64,000 bases of DNA from Eubacterium_U album (GCF_025336545.1 NZ_JAODBU010000009.1:56500-120499); one strand, 5' to 3'. Shown: positions 44,122-53,990, counted from the stretch's first letter. The notes: generated from the sequence alone by a model not told the origin. A program made the numbers and translations.

Positions 44122-45405
44122 CTACTCCTCTATCTCCTCGAACTTTAATCCATATTCTATGGCATAGGCCTCTACAAGAGAACCTTTAACTCCAATAATT
44201 GTACATTCAAGAGGTATTGGCTCTTCATCCCTAGAATAATTAGGATTTTTAATCCATGCATCTTTCAGTATATCTACTTCTCCCGCATAAACAGTTACAC
44301 TTTCTAAGAAAGTACATCCGGCAAAAGCTCTCATTCCTATTTTTTCTAAAGTTTCCGGTAAAACAATATTTTTCAAACTTGAGCAATTTTCAAATGAAAG
44401 AAATCCAATTGCTCTTGTTTTCTTTCCTAAAGTAACGCTTTCTAAATTTTTACAATTCATAAACGTTTTAGAAAGAATAGCTGTAACTTTATCAGGAATA
44501 ACAATATTTGTAATTCCACTTCCATTAAATGCGCTACTATCAATTTCTTCTAAATCATCAGGTAACTGTATACTAGTTAAAGAACTGCAACCCATAAATG
44601 TCTCTTCACCTATAGTCTCTACACCCGATGGCACATTAACACTCTCTAACTCATAACAATTTTTAAATGCTCTATCACCTATTCCTGTAACACTTTCCGG
44701 TAAAACAACTGTCTTTAAATAATCACATCCTTCAAAAGCTGAACTTCTGACAATCTGAATTCCATATGAAACTACGACTTTCTCTACATCCATATTGTCC
44801 ATAAATGCGTCAGAATCAATCAACCACACTTTCACGCCATTAAGTTCATTAGGAACAGTTATTTCTTTATCACTTCCATGATAACCTTCTATTGCATATC
44901 TTCCATCTAAATCCATCACTATCCATTTCCCTATGGTAATGTTATTGTTCGTTTCTTCTTCATTATCTGTCCCGTTATCAGATGGCCTTTTCGTTGTGAC
45001 TTCTTCTTTTACCGCTTCTTTAATAATAGATTCTTTAGTAGTAGTCTCATTTACAATTGTATCTTTATTATCATTCTTAATAACATCTTTATTTGTCACC
45101 TTTTCATTAACTATAATCTTGCATTTTAATACTTTCTTCCCAAATTTAGCATAAATTACAGTTCTACCTTTCTTTACTGCCTTAACCTTTCCTTTTTTAG
45201 TAACTACGGCTACCTTTTTATTCTTACTGCTCCACTTAATCTTAGACTTTGTTCCCTTAACCTTTAAAAATATGCTGTCACCTTCATACATAGCTACACT
45301 TTTCTTAGTAAGCTTTACCTTAGTGGCTGCGTCAACAGTTACAAATACTGCACATAAGCTAATAATCATTGCAGTTAAAACAACTAAAATTTTTTTCTTG
45401 TTCAT
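44122..45405 (-). CDS. secreted BspA-type leucine-rich-repeat protein
   Basis: The 427-residue protein has a signal peptide (KKKILVVLTAMIISLCAVFV then TVDA), a bacterial Ig-like domain (about 30-105; SKIKWSSKNKKVAVVTKKGK), a Thr/Glu-rich spacer and about seven LRR_5 repeats (for example VVLPESVTGIGDRAFKNCYE and IQLPDDLEEIDSSAFNGSG). These surface proteins mediate binding in gut and oral bacteria. The ATG at 45405 follows GGAGGG. It is divergent from the GH55-like gene. Confidence 0.85.
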   Translation of the reverse strand: MNKKKILVVLTAMIISLCAVFVTVDAATKVKLTKKSVAMYEGDSIFLKVKGTKSKIKWSSKNKKVAVVTKKGKVKAVKKGRTVIYAKFGKKVLKCKIIVNEKVTNKDVIKNDNKDTIVNETTTKESIIKEAVKEEVTTKRPSDNGTDNEEETNNNITIGKWIVMDLDGRYAIEGYHGSDKEITVPNELNGVKVWLIDSDAFMDNMDVEKVVVSYGIQIVRSSAFEGCDYLKTVVLPESVTGIGDRAFKNCYELESVNVPSGVETIGEETFMGCSSLTSIQLPDDLEEIDSSAFNGSGITNIVIPDKVTAILSKTFMNCKNLESVTLGKKTRAIGFLSFENCSSLKNIVLPETLEKIGMRAFAGCTFLESVTVYAGEVDILKDAWIKNPNYSRDEEPIPLECTIIGVKGSLVEAYAIEYGLKFEEIEE

Positions 45406-45641
45406 ATACCCTCCATTAATTAATACATTTTTAGTTCCGATTAATTTTAACATAACAATATCGTCTTTGCAACATTTAGTATATGTGACATTTCTTATTT
45501 ATATTGCAACTTTTATTTTCCTGATAACTTGACTAAATTTAATTTATTTTTCTTGTATCATTATCTAAAAGCATTTATAATTTTATTGGGGTAAGAAATA
45601 GGTTCAATAGAACCATAATAAAAGTATTGGAGGTAGTACAT

Positions 45642-48600
45642 ATGTACAAATTTTTGCGTGCAACATTATGGACTGTTGTCTTAATGTTGTTTGGCTCTAC
45701 AGTGGCTTTCTGTGCCACTACAGACTTTGGCAATGTAGGTGAACCATCTTATAAACTTGTTCACACTCTAGATTCGTCAGAGGTATTCGTGGCAACATAT
45801 GATGTAACCGATTACGGTGCCGTTGCCGACGGACAGACAGATAACACAAATGTTTTTCAAAAACTTCTAAACAAAGTTGGAGATTTAGGAGGCGGTATTG
45901 TATATGTTCCAAGCGGGCGTTATGCAATAAAAGGCGCTCTTTCCATTCCTAAAGGAGTTACACTTCGTGGTGACTGGCAAAAGCCTAGTCGAAATAACAG
46001 TGCTCCAATTGGGACATTACTTATGGCCTATACAGGACGAAATGGAAATGAACGCACAACACCATTTGTTGAAATGGCTCCTGAAACAGGAATTATGGAT
46101 TTAACAATATGGTATCCTGAACAGGACCCGAATAACATTACTCCATATTCACCAACTATTCGTTATGGATTCAACAATTATTTTGGAAATGAATATTGTA
46201 ATACAAAAAATGTCACTTTATTAAACTCATATATTGGCGTTTTATTTAACTATGATAACGGTGGTGCTTCACCGGTAGTTAACGGACTTTATGGAACTAC
46301 ATTATGTAAAGCTATAGAAATTGATAAAATAGCCGATGTTGGAAGAATTGAAAATGTAAACTTATCACCTGACTACTGGAAGAATTCAGGTGTTGCAAAT
46401 GCCCCAACTACAACTTCTTTCAACGATTACATGTACAACAATTCAATCGGTATCGTAATGAGACGTAACGATTGGTCATACACATGTAACATTAATATTA
46501 ATGGTTATAATATCGGATACGATACAGAAAAAACTTTATCAACTGATGACAATGCTACACCAAACGGCCATCACTATAACTTTGATTTATCCGAATGTAA
46601 AACAGGTATTCAGATTAATGCAACTAACTCTGTAGGTATTTTATTTGACGAGATAAATATTCATAATTGTGAAAACGGAATCGTGCTTGGCGAAAACACA
46701 TCAGATGCAGCACAATTTACAAAAACAACAGTAGACGTATCTAAATATGCTATACAAATCCCTGATACTTCAAGTACAAAACTTACATTTAATTCATCAA
46801 AAGTATCAAGAGGTCGTGTTGCAATTAACAGTGGAACATTTGTTGCAAATAATACAACATTTAGCAACAGTACTCCACAGATTTATTATGGTACTTCAGG
46901 TCGTGGAAACATAACAGAATGTGCATTTACTAAAGGTCGAAAAATCACAAATAAATCTGTTTATGAATCTACTTTAAGCGATAGTACGGTAGTAACCGGT
47001 GAAGTTTCAGATTTCACTAAAGTAGAATATGACCCACATACACCTGCAAGAACAGTTTTATATAACGCCACTGTTTCGCCATATAATGCCACTACAGATT
47101 CAAATGATAATACTTCTGCTATTCAGAAAGCATTAAATCAGGCTTCTAATGATGGTGGTGGAATCGTATTTTTACCTAGTGGCAAATACAAAGTTCGTGG
47201 ACATTTGACAATTCCATCAAATGTTGAGCTTCGCGGTGCCGTTGATTTATGGAGCGTTCCTCATGGTTCAGGCACAATACTTGAAGCATATGAGAATAGA
47301 AACAATCCGGATGGTGATTCTTTTATTCAGCTAAAGGCTGACAGTGGTATCCGTGGCATTGTAGTCGACTATCCTGAACAGGTATTTTCAGGAAGCGCAG
47401 ACTGGCTTCCGGCAAAGTACCCTTACACAATTCAGGGACAGGGAGCTAATGTTTATGTAATTGATTCAGGCGTTCGAGCTGCTTATAAAGCATTAGACTT
47501 ATTTACATATAAATGCGACAACCACTATGTTGATTTTTTAGGTGGTCACGCCTTTGATACGGGTGTGCGTGTAGGTGGAAATTCAGTTAACGGAAAGCTT
47601 TATAACCTTATGTTTAACGTAATTGTTTATGCCTGCGGAAATGAAAGTAAATTTGGAAGCTTTAGTAATATGCCAAATGGCGTTTCTAACGCGCCTTTGT
47701 ATTCATATGGACTTGAGCATTTAGATTTTCTTATTTTAGGAGATTGCGATAACGAAACATTATACAATGATTTCCACTATGGTTCATACCGTGGAACTTC
47801 ATTACAAAATGATGGTAACGGTGGTCCTTCCGGTAGAAGTATGGGATTAGGTGTTGATGGTTCAACAAGAGCTGTCTATTGGACTTCAGGTTTAACTAAG
47901 AGTTTTGACTTTGACAATTCCCAGATTGTTTCCATTGGAGATAACAATCCAAAGACAGCTTATTTCTATTCAGAGGAAAATAGCAATTTTAAATCAACAT
48001 TTAATAATTGCGATTTTTGGGGACAGCCACAACGTGGACTCATTTTAGATTCAGGTAATTTAACATTATACGGTGCTCATTTTAACAATCCGGGACAGCA
48101 GACATTAGCAAGTGTATCAAATGCAAATTTAAATATTCTTGCCAGTGCTTCTAACCAAAATGGTAGTGCATTTGTTGATTCAGGAAGTGAAAAGAATATT
48201 TCCATATCAGGTTCTATTCTTAATAATAGAAATAATAATGCCGACTCATTTAAATCATTTGATAGCAATATGGGACTTGGTTCAACAGTATCTTCATCAG
48301 GTGCTCTTGCTCAGGTTTCAGGACGTGATTCATGGAAAGCTACTGCTTGTAACAATAACAACAATGCTAAAAATGCTTTAGATGGAAATGCAGCAACAAG
48401 ATGGGATACAAGCGGTTCTCAGACTCCAGGTCAATGGTTTATGGTTGACTTTGGAAAAACATTAACATACAACACCATTATTTGCGATGTTGGCTCAAGT
48501 ACTTCAAGCGATGCTCCTGCAGCTTATGAAATATATGTATCTTCTAATGGAACAGACTGGGGAAATGCAATCGCAAGTGGTACAACTACTAACGGAATTA

Positions 48601-49376
48601 TTAAAGTAAATGTTCAAAATTCAAGATATGTCAGAGTTGTTCAGACCGGTTCAAAATCTAACTACTGGTCAATTCATGAATTTTATGCATTAAATGCTGC
48701 CGCAAATAATGACCTTATTTCAGATGAAGATGAGAGTAAAACACCAGAAGAAACTACTACAGAAGAGACTACTAAGCCTCAGGAAACTACTACTGTGAAA
48801 CCAACTACTAAGCCTGAAGAAACTACTACTGTAGAACCAAAAGGTGAATTCATTAGTAATGATGTAAAAGTCATAGGCTATCAGATTAGTGCTGTACTTA
48901 GAGGTTCAAGAGTACTTTATTCATCTGAAGCTACTATAAAGGGACAAAAAGTTGTTTCATCCGGATTAATTTATGGTTTTGCTAATGGTCCGATAACCAA
49001 AAATGATGTTGTATTTAATTCAGATAACAAATATATTGCTTCATACGAAGCTACTGCTAAGGGTGTAATTTCAAATTATAATGGTGATTCAGCAACTGCA
49101 ACCTACTATGTCCGCACAATGACACATAACGGCTATGGTGCTGCAAGATATAATGCTAAATATTATGTACGTGCATACTCAGTTCTTGAAAACGGAGCTA
49201 TTGCTTACAGCGAGGTGTATGACTTCTCATTATATAGCATTGCTGATACATTATATCAGAATAACTTAATGCCTACTTATGACGGACATCAATATTTATT
49301 CTACAATATATTAACTGTTGTACACCCTGATTATAAAGAAATTCCTTATAAATGGGAGAATACAGTTAACAAATAA
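45642..49376 (+). CDS. large secreted GH55-like protein with F5/8 type C domain and novel C-terminal module
   Basis: The 1244-residue protein has a signal peptide (about 1-26) and two tandem pectate-lyase-3/GH55-type beta-helix halves. The first begins DVTDYGAVADGQTDNTNVFQ, the second TTDSNDNTSAIQKALNQASN, each with a GGGIV(Y/F)(V/L)PSG(R/K)Y motif. A discoidin-like F5/8 C domain (ALDGNAATRWDTSGSQTPGQ) and a Thr/Pro/Glu linker follow, then a module of about 175 residues shared with the CotH protein downstream. GH55 enzymes are exo-beta-1,3-glucanases. GGAGG precedes the ATG at 45642. Catalytic residues were not verified. Confidence 0.75.
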   Translation: MYKFLRATLWTVVLMLFGSTVAFCATTDFGNVGEPSYKLVHTLDSSEVFVATYDVTDYGAVADGQTDNTNVFQKLLNKVGDLGGGIVYVPSGRYAIKGALSIPKGVTLRGDWQKPSRNNSAPIGTLLMAYTGRNGNERTTPFVEMAPETGIMDLTIWYPEQDPNNITPYSPTIRYGFNNYFGNEYCNTKNVTLLNSYIGVLFNYDNGGASPVVNGLYGTTLCKAIEIDKIADVGRIENVNLSPDYWKNSGVANAPTTTSFNDYMYNNSIGIVMRRNDWSYTCNININGYNIGYDTEKTLSTDDNATPNGHHYNFDLSECKTGIQINATNSVGILFDEINIHNCENGIVLGENTSDAAQFTKTTVDVSKYAIQIPDTSSTKLTFNSSKVSRGRVAINSGTFVANNTTFSNSTPQIYYGTSGRGNITECAFTKGRKITNKSVYESTLSDSTVVTGEVSDFTKVEYDPHTPARTVLYNATVSPYNATTDSNDNTSAIQKALNQASNDGGGIVFLPSGKYKVRGHLTIPSNVELRGAVDLWSVPHGSGTILEAYENRNNPDGDSFIQLKADSGIRGIVVDYPEQVFSGSADWLPAKYPYTIQGQGANVYVIDSGVRAAYKALDLFTYKCDNHYVDFLGGHAFDTGVRVGGNSVNGKLYNLMFNVIVYACGNESKFGSFSNMPNGVSNAPLYSYGLEHLDFLILGDCDNETLYNDFHYGSYRGTSLQNDGNGGPSGRSMGLGVDGSTRAVYWTSGLTKSFDFDNSQIVSIGDNNPKTAYFYSEENSNFKSTFNNCDFWGQPQRGLILDSGNLTLYGAHFNNPGQQTLASVSNANLNILASASNQNGSAFVDSGSEKNISISGSILNNRNNNADSFKSFDSNMGLGSTVSSSGALAQVSGRDSWKATACNNNNNAKNALDGNAATRWDTSGSQTPGQWFMVDFGKTLTYNTIICDVGSSTSSDAPAAYEIYVSSNGTDWGNAIASGTTTNGIIKVNVQNSRYVRVVQTGSKSNYWSIHEFYALNAAANNDLISDEDESKTPEETTTEETTKPQETTTVKPTTKPEETTTVEPKGEFISNDVKVIGYQISAVLRGSRVLYSSEATIKGQKVVSSGLIYGFANGPITKNDVVFNSDNKYIASYEATAKGVISNYNGDSATATYYVRTMTHNGYGAARYNAKYYVRAYSVLENGAIAYSEVYDFSLYSIADTLYQNNLMPTYDGHQYLFYNILTVVHPDYKEIPYKWENTVNK
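48843..49373 (+). other. shared C-terminal module, copy in GH55-like protein
   Basis: The encoded segment contains SGLIYGFANGPI, NSDNKYIASYEATAKGV, GDSATATYYVRTM, YYVRAYSVLENGAIAYS, YSIADTLYQNNLM and HQYLFYNILTVV, ending YKWENTV. The same motifs occur in the same order at 60429-61000 on the minus strand. I know of no named domain for it. Confidence 0.85.
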
Positions 49377-49589
49377 TTATTGGACTGACACTAAATTTAT
49401 TTAAAGTGTCACTATAATATACAACAAAAAAGAGACTTCATTTACCAAGTATATAACGGTAAATCCAGTCTCTTTTTCATATTACAGTTTCATATTACAG
49501 TTTTATATTTCATTAATATGATAAAAATAGATTATACTCCAGGCTTTTATAAGTTATCTCATATTAATTTAACATTTTTTATTCCGGTA

Positions 49590-50237
49590 CTACTTATGCC
49601 TTTTATTTTTATATAGTAAAAACGAATAAGCTGTAGGCACACAAACCATAACAATAATTAATATTATAATTGACACTTCTCCCACTCTTCCTAAAAATGC
49701 ACTTATTGCAAAGAGTATTCCACATATTATCCACAAAACTCCTGCCATTCTGTGTGTTTTGTTCCAATTATTTATATCATTCAAGGTCCATGGTAGTTTT
49801 ATTCCTACTGTATAATTCTGTCTGCATTTAGGAAGATAATTTCCAATGAATATAATTAAAATTCCAACTGCAACAATTACATATTTTGTAGAAGATAAAT
49901 TATATCCTAATCCGTAAATAGAACATAAAGCAAAAACTATAACTGAAACTACCGGTATTGTCCATTTACTTATAGTAGCCACCACACTACCTCCACCATT
50001 ATTTTTGGGGTCATTATTAATAATCACATGTAAAAGCAAATTAGCAAGTAACATAATTAACGGTAATGCAAAGCATACAAAAGCTTTAGGAGCATAATTA
50101 TCTGCATTTCCTGAATAATTAAAATGTATCGGCATCTGCTTCGGTAATTTACTATATATAATTGCTCCGATAATCATAGGTAAAACACATACAATAGATG
50201 TAATTATCATCTGTTTTTTATTATTTATCTTCATCAT
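49590..50237 (-). CDS. sdpI: SdpI-family membrane protein
   Basis: The 215-residue protein has six or so transmembrane helices and the SdpI/DUF1648 signature KLPKQMPIHFNYSGNADNYA. A C-terminal SdpI part follows, with NYTVGIKLPWTLNDINNWNK. In Bacillus subtilis, SdpI gives immunity to the SdpC toxin and sequesters the repressor SdpR. The ATG at 50237 has GGGAGG six bases upstream and the gene overlaps the ArsR-type gene by 17 bases, which supports a functional pair. No sdpC-like gene is nearby. Confidence 0.85.
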   Translation of the reverse strand: MMKINNKKQMIITSIVCVLPMIIGAIIYSKLPKQMPIHFNYSGNADNYAPKAFVCFALPLIMLLANLLLHVIINNDPKNNGGGSVVATISKWTIPVVSVIVFALCSIYGLGYNLSSTKYVIVAVGILIIFIGNYLPKCRQNYTVGIKLPWTLNDINNWNKTHRMAGVLWIICGILFAISAFLGRVGEVSIIILIIVMVCVPTAYSFLLYKNKRHK

Positions 50238-50514
50238 TATTTTCCTCCCTTTCACTCTCTCCAAACTGTGAAAGCCATAATATTATTTCTTCCATAACTG
50301 ATGTATTAAGCTGGTAATAAATGTAGTTTTTCTCTTTATTTTCATACACTAATCCGGCTTTCTTTAACTGATTTAAATGATATGACATTGTCGCTCCCGT
50401 CAAATCAAAATGCTCACCTATCTCTCCAGCTGACATTGCTTTATCTCTTAACAAAACAAGTATATCCCTTCTCACAGGATCAGACAAAGCCTTAAAGGTT
50501 TCATGAAAGCTCAT
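50221..50514 (-). CDS. sdpR: ArsR-family repressor, SdpR-like
   Basis: The 97-residue winged helix (FHETFKALSDPVRRDILVLL, GEIGEHFDLTGATMSYHLNQ, then LKKAGLV) lacks the Cys metal site of ArsR/SmtB sensors and matches the SdpR/autorepressor group. GAAAGGAG precedes the ATG. Two matching palindromes flank its promoter, implying self-control. It is translationally linked to the SdpI-like gene. Confidence 0.85.
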   Translation of the reverse strand: MSFHETFKALSDPVRRDILVLLRDKAMSAGEIGEHFDLTGATMSYHLNQLKKAGLVYENKEKNYIYYQLNTSVMEEIILWLSQFGESEREENNDEDK

Positions 50515-50532
50515 ATATTATACTCCTTTCTG

Positions 50533-50620
50533 CTATTTAGATTTTTTTCTAAATAGAATATACCACTTCAGAAATAAAAAAGCAATATCTATTTAGATTT
50601 TTTTCTAAATAGATATTGCT
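50533..50620 (-). promoter_or_regulatory. sdpRI promoter with twin operators
   Basis: TTGCTT (50580-50585 on the minus strand) and TATATT (50557-50562) are 17 bases apart. CTATTTAG...CTAAATAG palindromes with the same T-rich centre lie at 50533-50556 (around the start point) and 50589-50612 (upstream of the -35). The outer one extends to 16-bp arms (50581-50620) and may also terminate transcription coming from spoIIQ. Confidence 0.75.
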
Positions 50621-50642
50621 AACTAAAGAACTTTACAGTTCT

Positions 50643-50725
50643 AATCTATTTAAAGCAACAGACGGTTAATGTTATTGAACGATTGCTCGTCGTAAAAAAG
50701 TCTTATTGCTTGTTGTAAATAGATT
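50643..50725. repeat. large inverted repeat of unknown role
   Basis: AATCTATTTA (50643-50652) and TAAATAGATT (50716-50725) are perfectly complementary, continued inside by CAACA/TGTTG. There is no T run. The loop holds a GC-richer segment (GAACGATTGCTCGTCG). The rest of the spacer to 50906 shows nothing else. Confidence 0.7.
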
Positions 50726-50906
50726 ATATTTGTGTCTATTTGTATAACACTTATTAAATTATTATTTCATACATAATCTGTAAAAGTTTAAATTTTCTAA
50801 TCTTTTAACACTTATTACATTGTATGCTCAACTTATCAGTTTGTGATTTAACCATAAATCATTTCTGAATATATTTCATAATATTTTGTAATATATCTCA
50901 ATATAC

Positions 50907-51707
50907 TTAATCCTGATAATCCATATATTTGAGAGGGTCTTTCGGTTTATTTTTCTTTGTTACCTGGAAATATAAATTATCTCCTTCTTTTTCATAACTT
51001 GATGTTGGTTTATTTACATAGCCTATTACGCTACCTGCTTCTACAGTCTGTCCAACCTCATACTGTGGGTTTATTATCTGTCCATAAGTTGCAAAATAGT
51101 CATTTCCCATAGCAACTTTCATATAAACTCCATATTCATCATTTTGTCCTAATTCAGTTACCACACCCTTTGCCGCTGCTTTTACTTCGGCACCTTCTTT
51201 ACTTTGGATGGCTATCGCAGGACTGCATTTGTACTCATCAAGAGTTGAAAAGTAAACTGTATTTTCCATATTATATTCAAGTAAAATATTTCCTTCTACA
51301 GGCCAGAGCAATTTACTGTTTTTATTGAATTTTAAATTGCTTACAACTGCTGCTGCCTCTGAAGAAAGTCCATACATATTATCTTTTTCATCCATATTTG
51401 ATGCTGTATTTTCCTCTACAACCTTAGCAGTTGTAGGTTCTTCATTTACAATTTTAGTTTCTCCTTCATAACTTGAAGCTTCTTCCTCTGCCATACTTAT
51501 TCTGTCACCTTCTGTTGTAACTTCTTTGCCTAAAGCATTCTGAGCAGCTTCAATGTTTTCAGAATCTACTGTTGTCTCAACCTTTGCAATTTTTTTTACA
51601 TTAATTGTCTTTTCGTCTTTTTTCTGACCAATATAATAAGTACCCGCCGCAACCATGGTAAGTGCAACAAAGCACACCACTAATGAGGCCATAAATTTTT
51701 TGTCCAT
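50907..51707 (-). CDS. spoIIQ: SpoIIQ-like M23-fold sporulation protein
   Basis: The 266-residue protein has one N-terminal membrane helix (FMASLVVCFVALTMVAAGTY), a low-complexity linker and a C-terminal LytM/M23 fold (about 140-260; SKLLWPVEGNILLEYNMENT, AIAIQSKEGAEVKAAAKGVV). The zinc-ligand His residues of active M23 enzymes (HxxxD and HxH) are replaced (NLYFQV), as in some SpoIIQ proteins. It lies directly after spoIID, the usual clostridial order, and should bridge mother cell and forespore. The start at 51707 is five bases after a short upstream ORF. Confidence 0.85.
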   Translation of the reverse strand: MDKKFMASLVVCFVALTMVAAGTYYIGQKKDEKTINVKKIAKVETTVDSENIEAAQNALGKEVTTEGDRISMAEEEASSYEGETKIVNEEPTTAKVVEENTASNMDEKDNMYGLSSEAAAVVSNLKFNKNSKLLWPVEGNILLEYNMENTVYFSTLDEYKCSPAIAIQSKEGAEVKAAAKGVVTELGQNDEYGVYMKVAMGNDYFATYGQIINPQYEVGQTVEAGSVIGYVNKPTSSYEKEGDNLYFQVTKKNKPKDPLKYMDYQD

Positions 51708-51711
51708 AAAA

Positions 51712-51744
51712 CTATCGCATGTCATATTTTATAAAATAATCCAT
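51712..51744 (-). CDS. 10-residue upstream ORF before spoIIQ
   Basis: AAAGGAG lies three bases before an ATG that encodes MDYFIKYDMR and stops five bases upstream of the spoIIQ ATG. It could couple translation or reflect a frameshifted start of spoIIQ. Confidence 0.4.
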   Translation of the reverse strand: MDYFIKYDMR

Positions 51745-51798
51745 GCTCTCCTTTCTTTAACTTTGTTATAGTTAAAGTATGGACCAAAATATTATTTT

Positions 51799-52821
51799 CT
51801 ATTCAGCTATCGTCACATCATAAAATTTTTTTAATATTTCTTCGTATCCCATTCCCTGCTCTCCATATTTTTCAGCCTGATTCATGCTTAATCCAAATCC
51901 ATGCCCTTTTCCTTTAGTAGTTATTTTTATTTTGTCATCTATGTACTCTAACGTGATATTTGAACTATCTACATTTAAAGCATTCGCAAAATCTTCACCC
52001 GATATACCGGTTTCAAATATTTTTACAGACACAGCATATTCACTACTATCCTTTGCTATATTCGTATTTTCTATCATTTCATTTACCGTTATGTTTTTTA
52101 AATCGATTTCATTCTTTTCATTATCGTAAATTATAATTTTAGCTTTTTCCATTTTATCCGCTAATTCAGCCATTGTAAAATAACGTTCCATTTTGTAATC
52201 ACTATTGTTATAGTCATCCTGACATACACCTGCTAACAAATAGCCATATTTTTCTCCTAATACTTCTAATCCGTTTCTTGTCATTCCTCCACTTATTTCA
52301 TGATATAACGGAAGAATTATTTCTCCCTTATTTTTCATTACCATCAGTGCTGTTTCATTCATTACTTTATCAATTATCTGCATTTTACTTTTAAATTGCT
52401 CATTATTACTACTTCCCACAATATTTTTCACTACACCTAATGCACTTTTTTTACCTTTTAATTTTTTTTCATCTTTGCACACTTTAATCATTTTTTCATA
52501 TGACATATAAGGAAGTCCTAATTCATCCGCTTCAATTTCCTTCTTATTTTTCATCATGTAAGCTATATACGTTCTGTCTACAACTGCCTGCGCTTTAATT
52601 GTTTCTATATTATTTTCCAAACTCATTTGTGCAAATAAGACACAGGGAATAAATTGTTCCACATCCATTTTTGTTTTATAACCATTTCCATCTATAACAA
52701 TATATTTATTAAATTTTTTGCCATCATCCTGTTTTGTTCCTGTCCCCTTTATATAAATCAATAATCCTATCAAAGTTATTAATACAAATATAGCTCCAAC
52801 AAATTTTTTATTAACTTTCAT
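51799..52821 (-). CDS. spoIID: stage II sporulation protein D
   Basis: The 340-residue protein has an N-terminal membrane helix and the SpoIID domain: VEQFIPCVLFAQMSLENNIE, then TIKAQAVVDRTYIAYMM, and the end KGKGHGFGLSMNQAEKYGEQ. It is a lytic transglycosylase that drives engulfment. The ATG at 52821 follows a weak site (GAAAG); a TTG at 52833 is possible. With the SpoIIQ-like gene it confirms a sporulating ancestry. Confidence 0.92.
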   Translation of the reverse strand: MKVNKKFVGAIFVLITLIGLLIYIKGTGTKQDDGKKFNKYIVIDGNGYKTKMDVEQFIPCVLFAQMSLENNIETIKAQAVVDRTYIAYMMKNKKEIEADELGLPYMSYEKMIKVCKDEKKLKGKKSALGVVKNIVGSSNNEQFKSKMQIIDKVMNETALMVMKNKGEIILPLYHEISGGMTRNGLEVLGEKYGYLLAGVCQDDYNNSDYKMERYFTMAELADKMEKAKIIIYDNEKNEIDLKNITVNEMIENTNIAKDSSEYAVSVKIFETGISGEDFANALNVDSSNITLEYIDDKIKITTKGKGHGFGLSMNQAEKYGEQGMGYEEILKKFYDVTIAE

Positions 52822-52929
52822 ATATACTTTCAACCAAAGTTATTATTATATTGTATTCCTTTTTATTATCTATAATTCAACTTATATTTTTTATCATACA
52901 CTAATCATTTTTTAAATACAGGTAAAAAA

Positions 52930-52959
52930 ATACCACCTAATCTTTCGACTGAGTGGTAT
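52930..52959 (-). terminator. terminator after the Rpn-type gene
   Basis: ATACCAC and GTGGTAT pair, followed on the minus strand by TTTTTTTACC. It lies 49 bases past the stop. Confidence 0.75.
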
Positions 52960-53007
52960 CTACTTTAAATAATATTTTTGTGGATATGATTCTTTTTTTC
53001 TACTCCA

Positions 53008-53841
53008 TTATATAATGTCATATTCTTTCATAAGTTTATTCTGGTACTCAATATCCTGGGCTGATTTTTCTAAGTCATCGTATCTTTTTTCTGACAGCAA
53101 AATTTTATTAAGTCTGTTAATATTTTTCTGAGTTTCAATTTTACCTTCACTTTGACCTAATGCCCTTCCTTTTTCTTCTCCAGCCTTCAGACCCTCTCTA
53201 TATTTTAGATTCATTTCCATCTGTAATGACATATACTCTCGCCTCCATCTCTCATTTTTTCTGGCTGCGATTACCTTTCTGTCTATACTTCTCGTAAGTT
53301 CACTTTCAGGTTCGCTGCCGTCAAAATATTCCAATAATGATTTCAGTTCCTTATTTATGTCACTTTTATCGCCTTTTGTGTTTAGAAATATCTTATGCGT
53401 TCCATCATTTAACTTGATTTCACTATCTTCCAGGCATACATTTTCAAACTCGTAAACACTTCTTCCTTTTTCAAAAAAATCAAATGTACAGATAAATATG
53501 ACATAACTTTCCTTAAGTATATCATATGATTCGCCTTTTTCAATCATGTTTAAATCTATTATTCCCTGATAATATCTTGATCTTTTTGGTAATTCTTTAT
53601 AAGTTGTCGTCTGCATTTCGAGATTGAATACTGTGTTGTTGTCATCCTCAACATATATGTCGAGTCTTATCCCTTTTGACTTCACTGTCATCTGTATTGT
53701 TTCTTCATAATCAACATATACAATATCCCTTATTTTTATGTTTAATATATTTTCCAACAGTGGTTTGCACAATTCTTTTTCACTCATGACTTTCGCAAAA
53801 ATGAATGGGTCTGTTATGTCTAATTCTTCGTACTTCTTCAA
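53008..53841 (-). CDS. Rpn-family recombination-promoting nuclease / PD-(D/E)xK protein
   Basis: The 277-residue protein has the PDDEXK_2 pattern DPFIFAKVMSEKELCKPLLE, then the active-site region GIRLDIYVEDDNNTVFNLEM (Asp, Glu-x-Gln). A Lys/Glu-rich C-terminal tail has a GREGLKAG-type helix. Members are very frequent in Lachnospiraceae and include DNA endonucleases linked to recombination. It starts at TTG with AAGGAGGAG four bases upstream. It stands alone between two terminators. Confidence 0.85.
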   Translation of the reverse strand: MKKYEELDITDPFIFAKVMSEKELCKPLLENILNIKIRDIVYVDYEETIQMTVKSKGIRLDIYVEDDNNTVFNLEMQTTTYKELPKRSRYYQGIIDLNMIEKGESYDILKESYVIFICTFDFFEKGRSVYEFENVCLEDSEIKLNDGTHKIFLNTKGDKSDINKELKSLLEYFDGSEPESELTRSIDRKVIAARKNERWRREYMSLQMEMNLKYREGLKAGEEKGRALGQSEGKIETQKNINRLNKILLSEKRYDDLEKSAQDIEYQNKLMKEYDII

Positions 53842-53990
53842 TAATCTCCTCCTTGACGCTTTATTTTAATAGAACTTATTTTTATTACAGTTTCATCACA
53901 GTCTCACATTGTATATGTTTTTTCATATATTATACATATGTTTAGTGATATGTCAAGATGTTTAATTAAATATAATACAAAGCAAAAAAA

